Below are positions 33,747 through 42,266 of a stretch of 64,000 nucleotides of DNA, one piece after another. The notes below the pieces were generated by a model that saw only the letters and a list, made by a program, of their open reading frames with translations, ran no database searches and was not told the DNA's origin. The number at the start of each line of letters is the position of its first letter. Position 1 is the stretch's first letter. Source of the stretch: Oscillospiraceae bacterium (GTDB lineage Bacteria; Bacillota; Clostridia; Oscillospirales; Acutalibacteraceae); the NCBI GenBank assembly GCA_902792905.1, contig CADBBH010000001.1, positions 1-64,000 of the forward strand, written 5' to 3'. Made by a program: the position numbers and the translations under genes.

Positions 33747-33775
33747 GAGTGTTATCACTTAAGCAAAACCGATAG
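33747..33775. repeat. Right arm of the 29-bp inverted repeat
   Basis: It matches the left arm (32695-32723) at 26 of 29 positions in inverted orientation. It lies in the transcribed leader, between the promoter and the start codon. Confidence 0.85.
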
Positions 33776-33883
33776 TTGAAATGTTGAATTGTATTCATCC
33801 CTCGATGAATTTCCTTTTTTCACCTCCGTTGTAATATGTTGTATGAAACACTTAGAGATAATACTCTATATTGTATTCATCTT

Positions 33884-33912
33884 AATTTAGCACACATTTT
33901 TCAAAAAATCAA
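33884..33912 (-). promoter_or_regulatory. Promoter of the secreted zinc-finger gene
   Basis: On the minus strand TTGATT (33912-33907) and TAAATT (33889-33884) are separated by 17 bases. It lies outside the inverted-repeat pair, and the predicted start near 33877 gives an unusually long leader. Confidence 0.55.
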
Positions 33913-34077
33913 GTATTATTTTTTATTTTTTCACATTTTTTTCACTTTTATAGCAACATAATACATAATTACATTATACAATAAGGCGATATCGGAATAT
34001 ACTGAATGTGAAATAATGCGCTCCTCTTGATTTTAACCGCAGTTTATGATAGTTTTAATCTGATACGGGGTGAAAAC

Positions 34078-34389
34078 ATGAACTATGACGATATTTATGA
34101 AGCGGTAAAGCGCATTCCGCGCGGAAGAGTCGCAACCTACGGCCAGATTGCCGCACTCGCCGGCAATCCCAAGGGGGCACGCGCCGTAGGCAATGCCCTT
34201 CATGTGAATCCCTCGCCGGATACCGTCCCCTGCTACAGAGTAGTCAACTCTCAAGGAAAGCTTTCGGGCAGATTCGCCTTCGGAGGGCCGGAGATTCAGA
34301 AGGAACTGCTTGAAAATGACGGCATAGAAGTCATAGATTACACGGTGGATATCAAAAAGTATCTCGCCGATTTCACAAGGGAAGAATGA
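34078..34389 (+). CDS. MGMT-family DNA-binding protein (alkyltransferase-like)
   Basis: A 103-residue protein consisting only of the C-terminal DNA-binding and active-site domain of O6-methylguanine-DNA methyltransferases. It shows RGRVATYGQIAALAG and ARAVGNALHVNP. The active-site motif is PCYRVV: the acceptor Cys is present, but the usual His of PCHRV is Tyr. It may repair alkylated guanine directly or, like ATL proteins, flag it for excision; the two cannot be separated by sequence. The ATG follows GGGGTGAAAAC. It is one base from the next gene. Confidence 0.82.
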   Translation: MNYDDIYEAVKRIPRGRVATYGQIAALAGNPKGARAVGNALHVNPSPDTVPCYRVVNSQGKLSGRFAFGGPEIQKELLENDGIEVIDYTVDIKKYLADFTREE

Positions 34390-34390
34390 T

Positions 34391-35011
34391 ATGAAGCGAT
34401 GTGTTATAGTCGGCGGAGCCGGCATAGAAAACTATAAGCGGATAAAAGATATGCTCCGCGATAATGATTTCGTTATTTACTGTGACTGCGGGCTTAAGCA
34501 TCAAGAAGCTCTCGGAATTGAACCCGACCTGATAATCGGCGACTTCGATTCGTGGAAAAATCCCAATGCTGATACGGAAACAATAGTTTTACCCGTTGTC
34601 AAGGATGACACAGATACCTTTTTTGCAGTTAAAGAAGCGGTAAAACGCGGATATGATGAATTCCTGCTAATCGGTGTATTCGGCGGGCGACTTGATCATA
34701 CTCTCGGGAATCTGTCAATTATGCTGAACCTTTTCAAGCAGGGTAAGAAGGTTACTGCGGCGGATGAATATTCGATTATTACCGTTGTCGGCGAAAGTGC
34801 CGAATATATCAGCGAAGAATTCTCCTTTTTTTCCTTGCTCGCAATCGACGGCGAAGCTGAGGGAGTTACAATCAAAGGCGCTAAATACCCGCTTGAAAGC
34901 GCTGTATTCACTCCTGATTTCCCGCTCGGGGTCAGCAATGAGGTGCTGCCCGGAAAGACAGCGGAAGTCTCTGTAAAAAGAGGAAATCTTATTCTGATAA
35001 AGGATTTCTGA
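34391..35011 (+). CDS. thiN: Thiamine diphosphokinase
   Basis: A 206-residue cytoplasmic enzyme that converts thiamine and ATP to thiamine diphosphate. Family motifs are present: YCDCGLKHQEALGIEPDLI, IIGDFDSW, KDDTDTFFAVKEA and GGRLDHTLGNL, whose aspartates bind Mg-ATP. The C-terminal beta domain (around 140-205) binds thiamine. It is probably co-transcribed with the MGMT-like gene, with a 1-base gap. No TPP riboswitch is seen upstream. Confidence 0.92.
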   Translation: MKRCVIVGGAGIENYKRIKDMLRDNDFVIYCDCGLKHQEALGIEPDLIIGDFDSWKNPNADTETIVLPVVKDDTDTFFAVKEAVKRGYDEFLLIGVFGGRLDHTLGNLSIMLNLFKQGKKVTAADEYSIITVVGESAEYISEEFSFFSLLAIDGEAEGVTIKGAKYPLESAVFTPDFPLGVSNEVLPGKTAEVSVKRGNLILIKDF

Positions 35012-35012
35012 T

Positions 35013-35579
35013 TCAGGTATCTTTGCCGATAGTTTTGATTACTCTGCACGGATTTCCGACAGCGACGGAATCTGCGGGTATATCTTTCGTTACCACGCTC
35101 CCCGCTCCTATTACGCTGTTATCGCCGATGTGCACACCCGGAACAATCACGGCACCGGCACCTATCCAGACATTATTACCTATATATACGCTTTTATTAT
35201 ATTGCAGAGCTTTCTTTCTCATTTCGGGGTCGAGCGGATGATTGGCGGTAGCAATATTCACATTAGGGCCGAAAAGCACGTAATCGCCGACAAAAATTTC
35301 GGCGTCATCTACGAGCGTCAGGCCGAAATTCGCATAAACATTATTACCGAAATGAACATTCTTTCCGCCCCAGTTGGCATAAAACGGCTGCTCTATGTAA
35401 CAGTTTTCGCCGCATTCGGCAAATACTTCCTTAAGGTACTTTTCTTTACCTTCTAAATCATCCTGTTCAAGCTTATTGAATTCTCTGAGCTTTTTCATAT
35501 ATATGAGTTGCTCGCTCATTATTCTCTCATCGCCGGGATCATAAATCATCCCGGCTTTCATTTTTTCATATTCAGTCAT
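35013..35579 (-). CDS. Sugar O-acetyltransferase (maltose/galactoside type)
   Basis: A 188-residue left-handed beta-helix enzyme moving acetyl from acetyl-CoA to a sugar hydroxyl. An N-terminal helical cap (MTEYEKMKAGMIYDPGDERI) is followed by hexapeptide repeats. The catalytic His lies in IATANHPLDPEMR, and GAGSVVTKDIPADSVAVGNP ends the helix as in LacA/Maa. It converges on thiN with one base between the stops and has a GGAGGA-type site upstream. The substrate is unknown; a detoxification role like that of LacA is possible. Confidence 0.88.
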   Translation of the reverse strand: MTEYEKMKAGMIYDPGDERIMSEQLIYMKKLREFNKLEQDDLEGKEKYLKEVFAECGENCYIEQPFYANWGGKNVHFGNNVYANFGLTLVDDAEIFVGDYVLFGPNVNIATANHPLDPEMRKKALQYNKSVYIGNNVWIGAGAVIVPGVHIGDNSVIGAGSVVTKDIPADSVAVGNPCRVIKTIGKDT

Positions 35580-35695
35580 TGCAATTCCTCCTTTATCATT
35601 TCATTTAATTATACCACACAATATGTGGTGTTACAACGAAATAAATCAGATGTTTTTTTCATAAATATACGACTTTTTTAAATTTTGTAATACTC

Positions 35696-35724
35696 TGTTA
35701 ATATTTTTATTTTATCATTATAAT
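35696..35724 (+). promoter_or_regulatory. Candidate promoter of the acyl-CoA synthetase gene
   Basis: TATAAT at 35719-35724 is perfect. TGTTAA at 35696-35701 is a weak -35 at 17-base spacing. The region is AT-rich. Confidence 0.45.
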
Positions 35725-35766
35725 GTATTTTTATGTGTACCAAGAATAATTAATCCGGAGATAAAA

Positions 35767-37518
35767 ATGGAAGCATTCTATAAAGTCAGAGAATTCAATA
35801 CGATAAGAGAGCTTATCGATATGAGTGCCGAGGAATATGCCTGGCGCCCGGCTTTTGAAATAAAAAAGAATAAACAACACTATAATATCAACTACAGAGA
35901 TTACAGAGAAGACCTCAACGCTTTCTGTTCGTCAATTCTCTCTTACGGTCTTGACGGCGGCGCTGTCGGGGTCTGCTCGGATAACCGCTACGAATACGCT
36001 GCGACATATGTCGGCACTATCCTCGCAGGCGGCATTATAGTTCCCACTGACAAGGAACTCCACGAAGATGATATAATCGGAATTTTTGAGACATCAAAAA
36101 TCAAATTCTTCTTCTGCGATGCGAAATTCCTTTCAAAGTTTAACATTGACAGGATACCCGATGTCAAAGTTATCTGCTATGATCCGGAACCGGCCGACGG
36201 CGAAAGGATAATGAGCTGGGAGAATTTTATCACCCGCGGTAAAAAGATGAATAAGGTCGGCAGGGAACTTTATAAAAATGTAAAACACGATCCAGATAAG
36301 CTCTGCACCCTGCTCTTCACCTCGGGTACAATGGGAGCTCAAAAGGGCGTTATGCTCTGCCAGCGCAATTTTGTTTTTGAAATCAAGGCGGCAATGGGAG
36401 TTATCAAAATTCATCCCGAAGACTGCGGCATTTCGCTGCTCCCGATTCACCATACTTTTGAAAGCTCGATTATTCTCTTCTTTGCGCCCTACTGCGGAGC
36501 GAAGGTTACCTTCTGCGACGGTTTCAAATATGTGCTGAGCAATATGAAGGAATTCAATCCGACTGTTTTTGTAGCTGTTCCTATGGTGCTTGAGATAGTT
36601 CATAAAAGAATCATGAAGCAGATTCAGGCGAGAAAGAACGGCAATGCAAAATTCAGAATCGGCAAAGCACTCTGCAAAGGCGCCGATAAGCTTCATATAG
36701 ACCTGAAGAAGGTCTTTTTCAAGGAGATTCAGGAGGCGTTCGGCGGCAGAATGCGTATGATAATCTGCGGCGGCGCGCCTATTGACCCTCAGATTATAAA
36801 AGACTTTGACGCCTTCGGAATTCAGGTGGTTTACGGCTACGGTCTGACCGAGTGCGCTCCCCTCGCTATAATCAACCACGACAGATGCAGGACAACCGAT
36901 TCCATCGGAGAGCCGCTTCCCGGAGTGGATGTAAAGATTGTGGATCCCGATGAAAACGGCGCGGGCGAAATCTGTGTTCGCGGCGGCATGGTAATGCTCG
37001 GCTATTATAATGATAAAGAAGCGACCGATGAGGTCATTGACAGAGACGGCTTCCTTCATACGGGCGACGTCGGTTACTGCGACAGGAAGGGCAGATATCA
37101 TATCACCGGCAGGCGCAAGAGCGTAATCGTTACATCCAACGGCAAGAATATCTTCCCCGAAGAACTCGAATACCTGCTTGATAAAAATGAGTTTATCAAT
37201 GCGAGTATGGTAGAAGGAGTCGGAAAGCGGGAGGATCCGACGGTTACAGCTCAGATTTATCCCGATTATGAAGAAATAGCAGGCTACCTTGACAAGGAGC
37301 CGACCGAGCAGGAAGTGCTCGCGGTTATCAAAAAAGCGGTCGAGGCAGTCAACGCCAGAGTCCCCGATTTCAAGAAGATAAGAAAATTCATAATCCGGAC
37401 CGAAGATTTCGAGAGAACAACCGCGCAGAAAATAAAGCGCGGCGCAAATACCGTAAACAAAATGGTTCAGGAAAAAAAGAATAAAGAAAAGAACAAGAGC
37501 GGAAAGAAGAATAAATAA
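35767..37518 (+). CDS. AMP-binding long-chain acyl-CoA synthetase-like enzyme
   Basis: A 583-residue adenylate-forming enzyme that activates a fatty acid with ATP and joins it to CoA or another thiol. Motifs appear in order: LFTSGTMGAQKGVMLCQRN (P-loop), YGYGLTECAPLAI, GGMVMLGYYND, LHTGDVGYCDRKGRYHITGR and the C-terminal TTAQKIKRG with the catalytic Lys. The last 25 residues are almost all Lys, Asn and Glu, a basic tail that may touch membrane phospholipid. The ATG follows CCGGAGAT. It is a single gene ending in a strong terminator. Chain length is not readable. Confidence 0.88.
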   Translation: MEAFYKVREFNTIRELIDMSAEEYAWRPAFEIKKNKQHYNINYRDYREDLNAFCSSILSYGLDGGAVGVCSDNRYEYAATYVGTILAGGIIVPTDKELHEDDIIGIFETSKIKFFFCDAKFLSKFNIDRIPDVKVICYDPEPADGERIMSWENFITRGKKMNKVGRELYKNVKHDPDKLCTLLFTSGTMGAQKGVMLCQRNFVFEIKAAMGVIKIHPEDCGISLLPIHHTFESSIILFFAPYCGAKVTFCDGFKYVLSNMKEFNPTVFVAVPMVLEIVHKRIMKQIQARKNGNAKFRIGKALCKGADKLHIDLKKVFFKEIQEAFGGRMRMIICGGAPIDPQIIKDFDAFGIQVVYGYGLTECAPLAIINHDRCRTTDSIGEPLPGVDVKIVDPDENGAGEICVRGGMVMLGYYNDKEATDEVIDRDGFLHTGDVGYCDRKGRYHITGRRKSVIVTSNGKNIFPEELEYLLDKNEFINASMVEGVGKREDPTVTAQIYPDYEEIAGYLDKEPTEQEVLAVIKKAVEAVNARVPDFKKIRKFIIRTEDFERTTAQKIKRGANTVNKMVQEKKNKEKNKSGKKNK

Positions 37519-37521
37519 CGC

Positions 37522-37555
37522 AAGAGCACCCGTCAGGGTGCTCTTTGTTTTTTTA
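37522..37555 (+). terminator. Terminator of the acyl-CoA synthetase gene
   Basis: AAGAGCACCC and GGGTGCTCTT pair around GTCA, then a T-rich run. Confidence 0.9.
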
Positions 37556-37568
37556 ACCGTATTTTCTT

Positions 37569-38318
37569 TTATAAGCCGATTATTCTGTTAATTCCTTCGG
37601 CTACTCCCCCGTCTGCGGCATTGCAGGTGACGATATCCGCTATTTGCTTTACTTCGTCGGGCGCGTCGCCCATAACCACAGCTTTGCCTGCGGCATTCAG
37701 CATTTCAATATCATTGATGCTGTCGCCAACGGCAACACTGTATTTTTTATCAATGCCGAGATAGTCCATGACTCTGTCGATACCTGTAGCTTTAGTATTG
37801 CCTCTAACACAGAATTCGGCATAGCCCGTATGCTGATAAAAGGTATATTTCCTACCGAAACGCTTCTGCTCTTCTTCGGTAAGAACATGCGGAACAAAAA
37901 ACTTTGGAATATGTCGATCGGGATATCTTCTGATAAGCTCCGCGCCGGATTCTATTTTTACGGGGAATAGATTTGTCTCCGCCTCGTTTGCAATTGAAAT
38001 ATCCTCACCCTCGACATGAACGGTCCTGCCGCTGCGCGTGAAATAATCAAAGATTTCAGCAGCTTCTTTGACAGAAAACGAAACACCGTAAACCTGCTCC
38101 CCGCCGCAGACTATGTTGCAACCCATCGAGGTAACATATCCGTCAAACTTCATTTTCAGCACTTTAGGCGGAATAATGAAGGAGGAACGCGCAGTATTGA
38201 TAAAAACGAGATGTCCGAGCTCACGGGCGCGGGAAACCGCCTGCCGGTTTGCGCGGCAGATTATGTTATTATTCAGAAGTGTCCCGTCAATATCGAGAAA
38301 GAAAACATATTTTTTCAT
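37569..38318 (-). CDS. HAD-IIB (Cof-type) phosphatase
   Basis: A 249-residue haloacid-dehalogenase phosphatase. The nucleophile motif is FFLDIDGTLL, and the acidic motif IV is VAVGDSINDIEML; a C2B cap lies between. This family hydrolyses sugar phosphates, flavin or pyridoxal phosphate and similar small molecules in the cytoplasm. It starts after AGAACC-type weak sequence, and the next gene upstream on the strand lies 33 bases away, so it may form a short unit with it. The substrate is unknown. Confidence 0.87.
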   Translation of the reverse strand: MKKYVFFLDIDGTLLNNNIICRANRQAVSRARELGHLVFINTARSSFIIPPKVLKMKFDGYVTSMGCNIVCGGEQVYGVSFSVKEAAEIFDYFTRSGRTVHVEGEDISIANEAETNLFPVKIESGAELIRRYPDRHIPKFFVPHVLTEEEQKRFGRKYTFYQHTGYAEFCVRGNTKATGIDRVMDYLGIDKKYSVAVGDSINDIEMLNAAGKAVVMGDAPDEVKQIADIVTCNAADGGVAEGINRIIGL

Positions 38319-38351
38319 TAAGGTTCTCCACTCAGCCTGCTCTTAAACCAT

Positions 38352-38879
38352 TCAGTGTTTTGAAAAATATAACTTTTCAACCTTACGGACTTGTCTTGTA
38401 TCAAAATCAAGCGCCATTATATCTTCAATAATAACTGTTTTCTTTCCGTCTGATTCTCCAAATTCATCCACCATATCAAGTTTAATCACATCTTCATTAA
38501 TCTCTGTTATAAAACCGTTCTCCCAGTCATCCGCATTGTCAGCAAAAAAGCTGACAATTTTCTTCTGTTCGAGTGAAAGGTTTAGCATTTCACTTACTAT
38601 TTTATCCGTCTTAAAGATAACAGGTTCAATCTTGTTTTCTCCGATAACAATTTCAAGACCGTTAAGGTATTTTGTTTCAACTGCTATTTCACTTATATCC
38701 GCGATGGTAATTATATGATATCCGTCATAATCTCCGTAAGGACCGTAACTCAAATATGCAAAGTGCTCATCATCAACGCCTACAATTCTACCGCAATAGA
38801 ATTTACCTTCACTGTTTGAAAGCAAATGCAATTCTGCCAAAACACCGCTATTTAATAGTTCGTTGAGTTTTTCTTTCAT
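38352..38879 (-). CDS. Unknown cytoplasmic protein with two similar beta-barrel repeats
   Basis: 175 residues, no signal peptide, acidic. Two segments resemble each other: residues about 25-65 (CGRIVGVDDEHFAYLSYGP, then an ITIADISEI end) and about 120-165 (GFITEINEDVIKLDMVDEFG, then an VIIEDIMAL end). Each has the strand-turn-strand pattern of Sm-like or small barrel modules. GGGGAGAACTG precedes the ATG. No family was recognised. It could be a ligand or RNA-binding adaptor, but that is a guess from shape only. Confidence 0.6.
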   Translation of the reverse strand: MKEKLNELLNSGVLAELHLLSNSEGKFYCGRIVGVDDEHFAYLSYGPYGDYDGYHIITIADISEIAVETKYLNGLEIVIGENKIEPVIFKTDKIVSEMLNLSLEQKKIVSFFADNADDWENGFITEINEDVIKLDMVDEFGESDGKKTVIIEDIMALDFDTRQVRKVEKLYFSKH

Positions 38880-38941
38880 ACAGTTCTCCCCTTTCCTTTA
38901 TATTACAGAAGAGACAAACCGTCACTTTTTGCCAGCCGTAT

Positions 38942-40387
38942 TTATCCCATTACATCCGTAACATAGATTGTATAGTCTCCAAGATTTTCGGAGTATTTGT
39001 ATTCATTTGTCCAGTTCTTGTTGAAATAGAGATTGGTCATCTTATAGCAGACCGGATAAAGTTCCATATTATCGGGCACTTCATAAGTCTTGCTGAAATT
39101 GATTATCTCCATATTTTCATCGTGGAGTTCTGCAACAACCTTTACCTTGCGGAAAGGCCTGTCAAAGCCGTCAAACATACCGTAGTCATCGACCTTAACG
39201 CCGTAATAGTATTCGTTTGAATTCTCATATTCGGTGTCCTGCATCCATACTATCTTTTTAAGAGCAAGAGTTCCTTTATCAACCTCGAATTTTACCGGAA
39301 TAACATCCTCATCATCCTCGGTATAAGAATAATCATAAACCATATCAAAAGTGTAGGTTTTTCCGGTATCGACTACATTTGAAATTGAGCCGTAGTCTAT
39401 TGCCTGCGAAATACGTGTATCAATACCGTATTCGTCATAGGATTCGGGATAGAGAGAAATAAATTCGCTTGATGAGAGATAGGTCTTTTCCGGGTTATCC
39501 TCAAAATGACAGAGCGAAAATTCGCGGTTTCCGAAGAAGCCGTAGTAAGAAGCGCCTCCCGGCATGTCCTCATCCTCGTTGCGGCTCGCCATACACATCT
39601 CGCCGTTTTTCATAAAGTAATTATTGACAGCAAATTCTTTGCCGGCATAAAAGCAATGCACCTGAACAGTCTTATAAATATTCAAGAGATTGCTCAGCGA
39701 ATTGGCCTCGATAAGATCCTGTGCAGTGAAGTCGGCATCATTCTCAACTGCGGTCTGAACGGGCGGAAGCTCCATACTTTTAAGGACATAAGGAAATTCG
39801 CCGCCTATCGCTTCATCCTTCTCGAACCCGAAAACATAGGTCTCTTTTTCTTTATCCTCATTAGTAAGAACGACTTTTACATAAGTGCCGTCAATGACAG
39901 ATAATTCCGGCTTGAGATTCTTTTCAAAATCTTTATAATTATCAATAAATCCCGGGAAAGCGTATCTGGTTTCGCCGTCAACCTCTTTGATTTCAAGTGA
40001 GCCGCCCTTGACCCAGTTGTCGGGAGCGCTTATAGCGGCTGCTCCGGGGCGAAGTGCATGCTGGAGGGCATCAACCTGAGTCCTTGTGAGATAATCTTTT
40101 CCGCCTTCAGATTCCTGACGGCAGCAGTACCAGCCGAGAGTATTCCAGAGCACAGAGGCATTATCAAGATAAGAAGAGTCGTCAAAGAATCTCATCCCCA
40201 TTGAGAGTGCTGTTGAAATGCCGAAAGTAGCCTCCTCAAAATCACTGACCTGCTTAATTACGGTCGTTTCGGGAGCGGCGGTAGTGCCGTCTTCCGGAGA
40301 ATCGGGCTTTTTGCCGCAGGCGCTGAATACACAAACGGAAATGACAATGCAGAGCAACGCGGATAATACACGCTTGAAATTCTTCAT
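38942..40387 (-). CDS. Secreted lipoprotein of unknown function
   Basis: 481 residues with a clear lipoprotein signal: MKNFKRVLSALLCIVISVCV followed by the lipobox FSAC, so Cys would be lipid-anchored outside the membrane. A Thr/Pro/Glu-rich linker (residues 28-45) leads to a long domain rich in aromatic and acidic residues, without cysteines beyond a few. The strong AAAGGAGT site fixes the start. No enzymatic motif is recognised. It lies between the unknown barrel gene and the hydrogenase operon terminator and is probably a single gene. Confidence 0.75.
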   Translation of the reverse strand: MKNFKRVLSALLCIVISVCVFSACGKKPDSPEDGTTAAPETTVIKQVSDFEEATFGISTALSMGMRFFDDSSYLDNASVLWNTLGWYCCRQESEGGKDYLTRTQVDALQHALRPGAAAISAPDNWVKGGSLEIKEVDGETRYAFPGFIDNYKDFEKNLKPELSVIDGTYVKVVLTNEDKEKETYVFGFEKDEAIGGEFPYVLKSMELPPVQTAVENDADFTAQDLIEANSLSNLLNIYKTVQVHCFYAGKEFAVNNYFMKNGEMCMASRNEDEDMPGGASYYGFFGNREFSLCHFEDNPEKTYLSSSEFISLYPESYDEYGIDTRISQAIDYGSISNVVDTGKTYTFDMVYDYSYTEDDEDVIPVKFEVDKGTLALKKIVWMQDTEYENSNEYYYGVKVDDYGMFDGFDRPFRKVKVVAELHDENMEIINFSKTYEVPDNMELYPVCYKMTNLYFNKNWTNEYKYSENLGDYTIYVTDVMG

Positions 40388-40451
40388 ACAAATGACTCCT
40401 TTCGGAATTTATAAACATATTATAACACTTAATTCTGAAATTGTATATAAC

Positions 40452-40483
40452 AAAAAATCAAGAGGACGGCGGAGCCGTCCTCT
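40452..40483 (-). terminator. Terminator of the hydrogenase operon
   Basis: AGAGGACGGC and GCCGTCCTCT pair around GGA. On the minus strand TTGATTTTTTG follows. It lies 11 bases after the hydA stop. Confidence 0.88.
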
Positions 40484-40493
40484 TTCAAGCTGT

Positions 40494-42248
40494 TTATTTT
40501 GTATACTTCTCTCTTGCAACATAGGAAGTATGAAGATCATGGTGAGCCTTGTGTCCGCCGAATCCGTCGGTATACCACTCTTCGTAAATCTTCTTGATAA
40601 GCGGGGATTCATGGCTCATTCTCAGAGTCATACCCTTATCCTGATCATAAAGAGCCTTCGCGCGGACCGCCTTGAGATCGACGGTATCGCGGATATACTG
40701 AGGCTGGATGGGCTGACCGCCGCCGTTTACGCAGCCGCCGGGGCAGCACATAATCTCGATGAAGCCCCAACCGTCGGGATTACCCGCGGCAAGCTTATCC
40801 ATAACGATTTTAGCGTTCTTAGCGCCTGATGCGACGCAGAGTTTGATATCGGTGCCGGCAAGGTTGACAGTGGTCTCCTTGATAGCGTCGGTACCTCTGA
40901 CCGCTTCAACTTCGATAGCCTGCTCCGCTCCGTTGAGCCATGCGTTCGCGGTTCTGACTGCAGCTTCCATAACGCCGCCGGTCGCGCCGAAGATGACTGC
41001 GGCTCCGGTATCATCGCCGAGAGGAGAATCGAATTCCTCATCGGGAAGATCTGCGAAGTTTACGCCGAGACGCTCAAGCATTCTCGCGGCTTCTCTGGTG
41101 GTGAGAGCAACATCAACATCGGGATAACCCGAAGCGCTCTGATTTTCTCTGCCGCACTCGAATTTCTTCGCAGTACAGGGCATAATCGAAACGGAGAATA
41201 TATCTTTGGGATCGATTCCCATCTTCTCTGCATAATAAGTCTTGACAACCGCACCTGTCATCTGCTGCGGTGATTTGCAGCTTGAAAGATGGCCGAGAAG
41301 ATCGGGATAATAGAGCTCGCAGAATTTAACCCATCCGGGTGAGCAGGATGTAATCATCGGCAGAGTTCCGCCGTTCTTGATTCTTTCAACAAGCTCGTTT
41401 GCTTCTTCAACTATTGTAAGGTCAGCGCCGAAGTCGGTATCGAATACTTTATCGAAACCGATTCTTCTGAGACCTGCAACAAGTTTGCCTTCAACATTGG
41501 TACCTATGGGCATACCGAAGCATTCGCCGATGGTCGCTCTGATTGAGGGAGCGGTCTGGATGACAACATGCTTGGTCGGATCGGCGAGAGCGTCCCATAC
41601 CTTCTGGGTATCATCCTTCTCGGTGAGAGCGCCGGTCGGGCAGACGGCGGTGCACTGGCCGCAGGAGATACAGGGAGTGTTGTTAAGAGGAAGGTTGAAT
41701 GCCTGACCTATCTTGGTATCAAAGCCTCTGTCATTGGCACCGATTACAGACACATACTGCTCTCTGCAGACTGCTACGCAGCGGCGGCAGAGGATACATT
41801 TATTATTGTCGCGGACAAGGTGAGCCGCGCTGAAATCGAGCTCGTGCCTGGGCTTGGTACCGCCGAAAGCGGTCTGGTCAACACCGTAGTCACGGCAGAG
41901 CTTCTGCAGTTCGCAATTGGTGGAGCGCTTGCAGGAGAGACAGCTCATATCGTGAACGGAGAGGATAAGCTCAAGCGTGGTCTTTCTCGATTTCTGGATT
42001 TTATCGGTATTTGTGAGGACCTCCATGCCCTCAGTAACAGGATAAACGCAGGCGGTAACCTGACGGAAACCTTTGCCTTCATTTGCTTCAACAACACAAA
42101 TACGGCAGGCGCCGATTTCGTTGATATCCTTCATGAAGCAGAGGGTGGGAATTTCAATTCCCGCCTGACGGGCGGCATCAAGGATGGTTGAGCCCGCAGG
42201 AACGCTTACGGCGATGCCGTTGATTTTCAGATTAATCATTTTTTCCAT
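40494..42248 (-). CDS. hydA: [FeFe]-hydrogenase catalytic subunit of an electron-bifurcating complex
   Basis: A 584-residue cytoplasmic enzyme making H2 from protons. Domains: N-terminal 2Fe-2S (TLCFMKDINEIGACRICVV), His/Cys 4Fe-4S (HDMSCLSCKRSTNCELQKLC), two ferredoxin clusters (CILCRRCVAVC; CISCGQCTAVC), the H-cluster domain with TSCSPGW, MPCTAKKFE and IMCCPGGCVNGGGQP, and the small-subunit tail near the C-terminus. TSCSP in place of TSCCP is typical of multimeric bifurcating enzymes. With the NuoF- and NuoE-like proteins it probably couples NADH and ferredoxin oxidation to H2 evolution. The start at 42248 has AGGAGG upstream; a second ATG at 42239 is possible. Confidence 0.94.
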   Translation of the reverse strand: MEKMINLKINGIAVSVPAGSTILDAARQAGIEIPTLCFMKDINEIGACRICVVEANEGKGFRQVTACVYPVTEGMEVLTNTDKIQKSRKTTLELILSVHDMSCLSCKRSTNCELQKLCRDYGVDQTAFGGTKPRHELDFSAAHLVRDNNKCILCRRCVAVCREQYVSVIGANDRGFDTKIGQAFNLPLNNTPCISCGQCTAVCPTGALTEKDDTQKVWDALADPTKHVVIQTAPSIRATIGECFGMPIGTNVEGKLVAGLRRIGFDKVFDTDFGADLTIVEEANELVERIKNGGTLPMITSCSPGWVKFCELYYPDLLGHLSSCKSPQQMTGAVVKTYYAEKMGIDPKDIFSVSIMPCTAKKFECGRENQSASGYPDVDVALTTREAARMLERLGVNFADLPDEEFDSPLGDDTGAAVIFGATGGVMEAAVRTANAWLNGAEQAIEVEAVRGTDAIKETTVNLAGTDIKLCVASGAKNAKIVMDKLAAGNPDGWGFIEIMCCPGGCVNGGGQPIQPQYIRDTVDLKAVRAKALYDQDKGMTLRMSHESPLIKKIYEEWYTDGFGGHKAHHDLHTSYVAREKYTK

Positions 42249-42266
42249 TATACTCAAACCTCCTGA

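Larger units (their letters stand above)
33605..34077 (-). other. 473-bp gap holding a long leader of the zinc-finger gene
   Basis: No clear gene is seen. On the minus strand a promoter (33884-33912) would give a leader of about 270 bases. It contains a GGAGGTG with no convincing ORF (33821-33827), hairpins at 33793-33810 and 33672-33691, the right arm of an inverted repeat (33747-33775) and a 22-bp palindrome (33643-33664). The part from 33913 is AT-rich and leads to the divergent gene at 34078. Confidence 0.55.

Noticed and set aside
34389..34391. TPP riboswitch before the thiamine diphosphokinase gene
   Set aside because: Only one base separates it from the preceding gene, and no THI-box sequence is seen upstream of 34078.
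36133..37101. A 322-codon open frame on the minus strand inside the acyl-CoA synthetase gene
   Set aside because: It is antisense to a gene with all family motifs, has no ribosome binding site and no recognisable domain. It is a by-product of the codon pattern.
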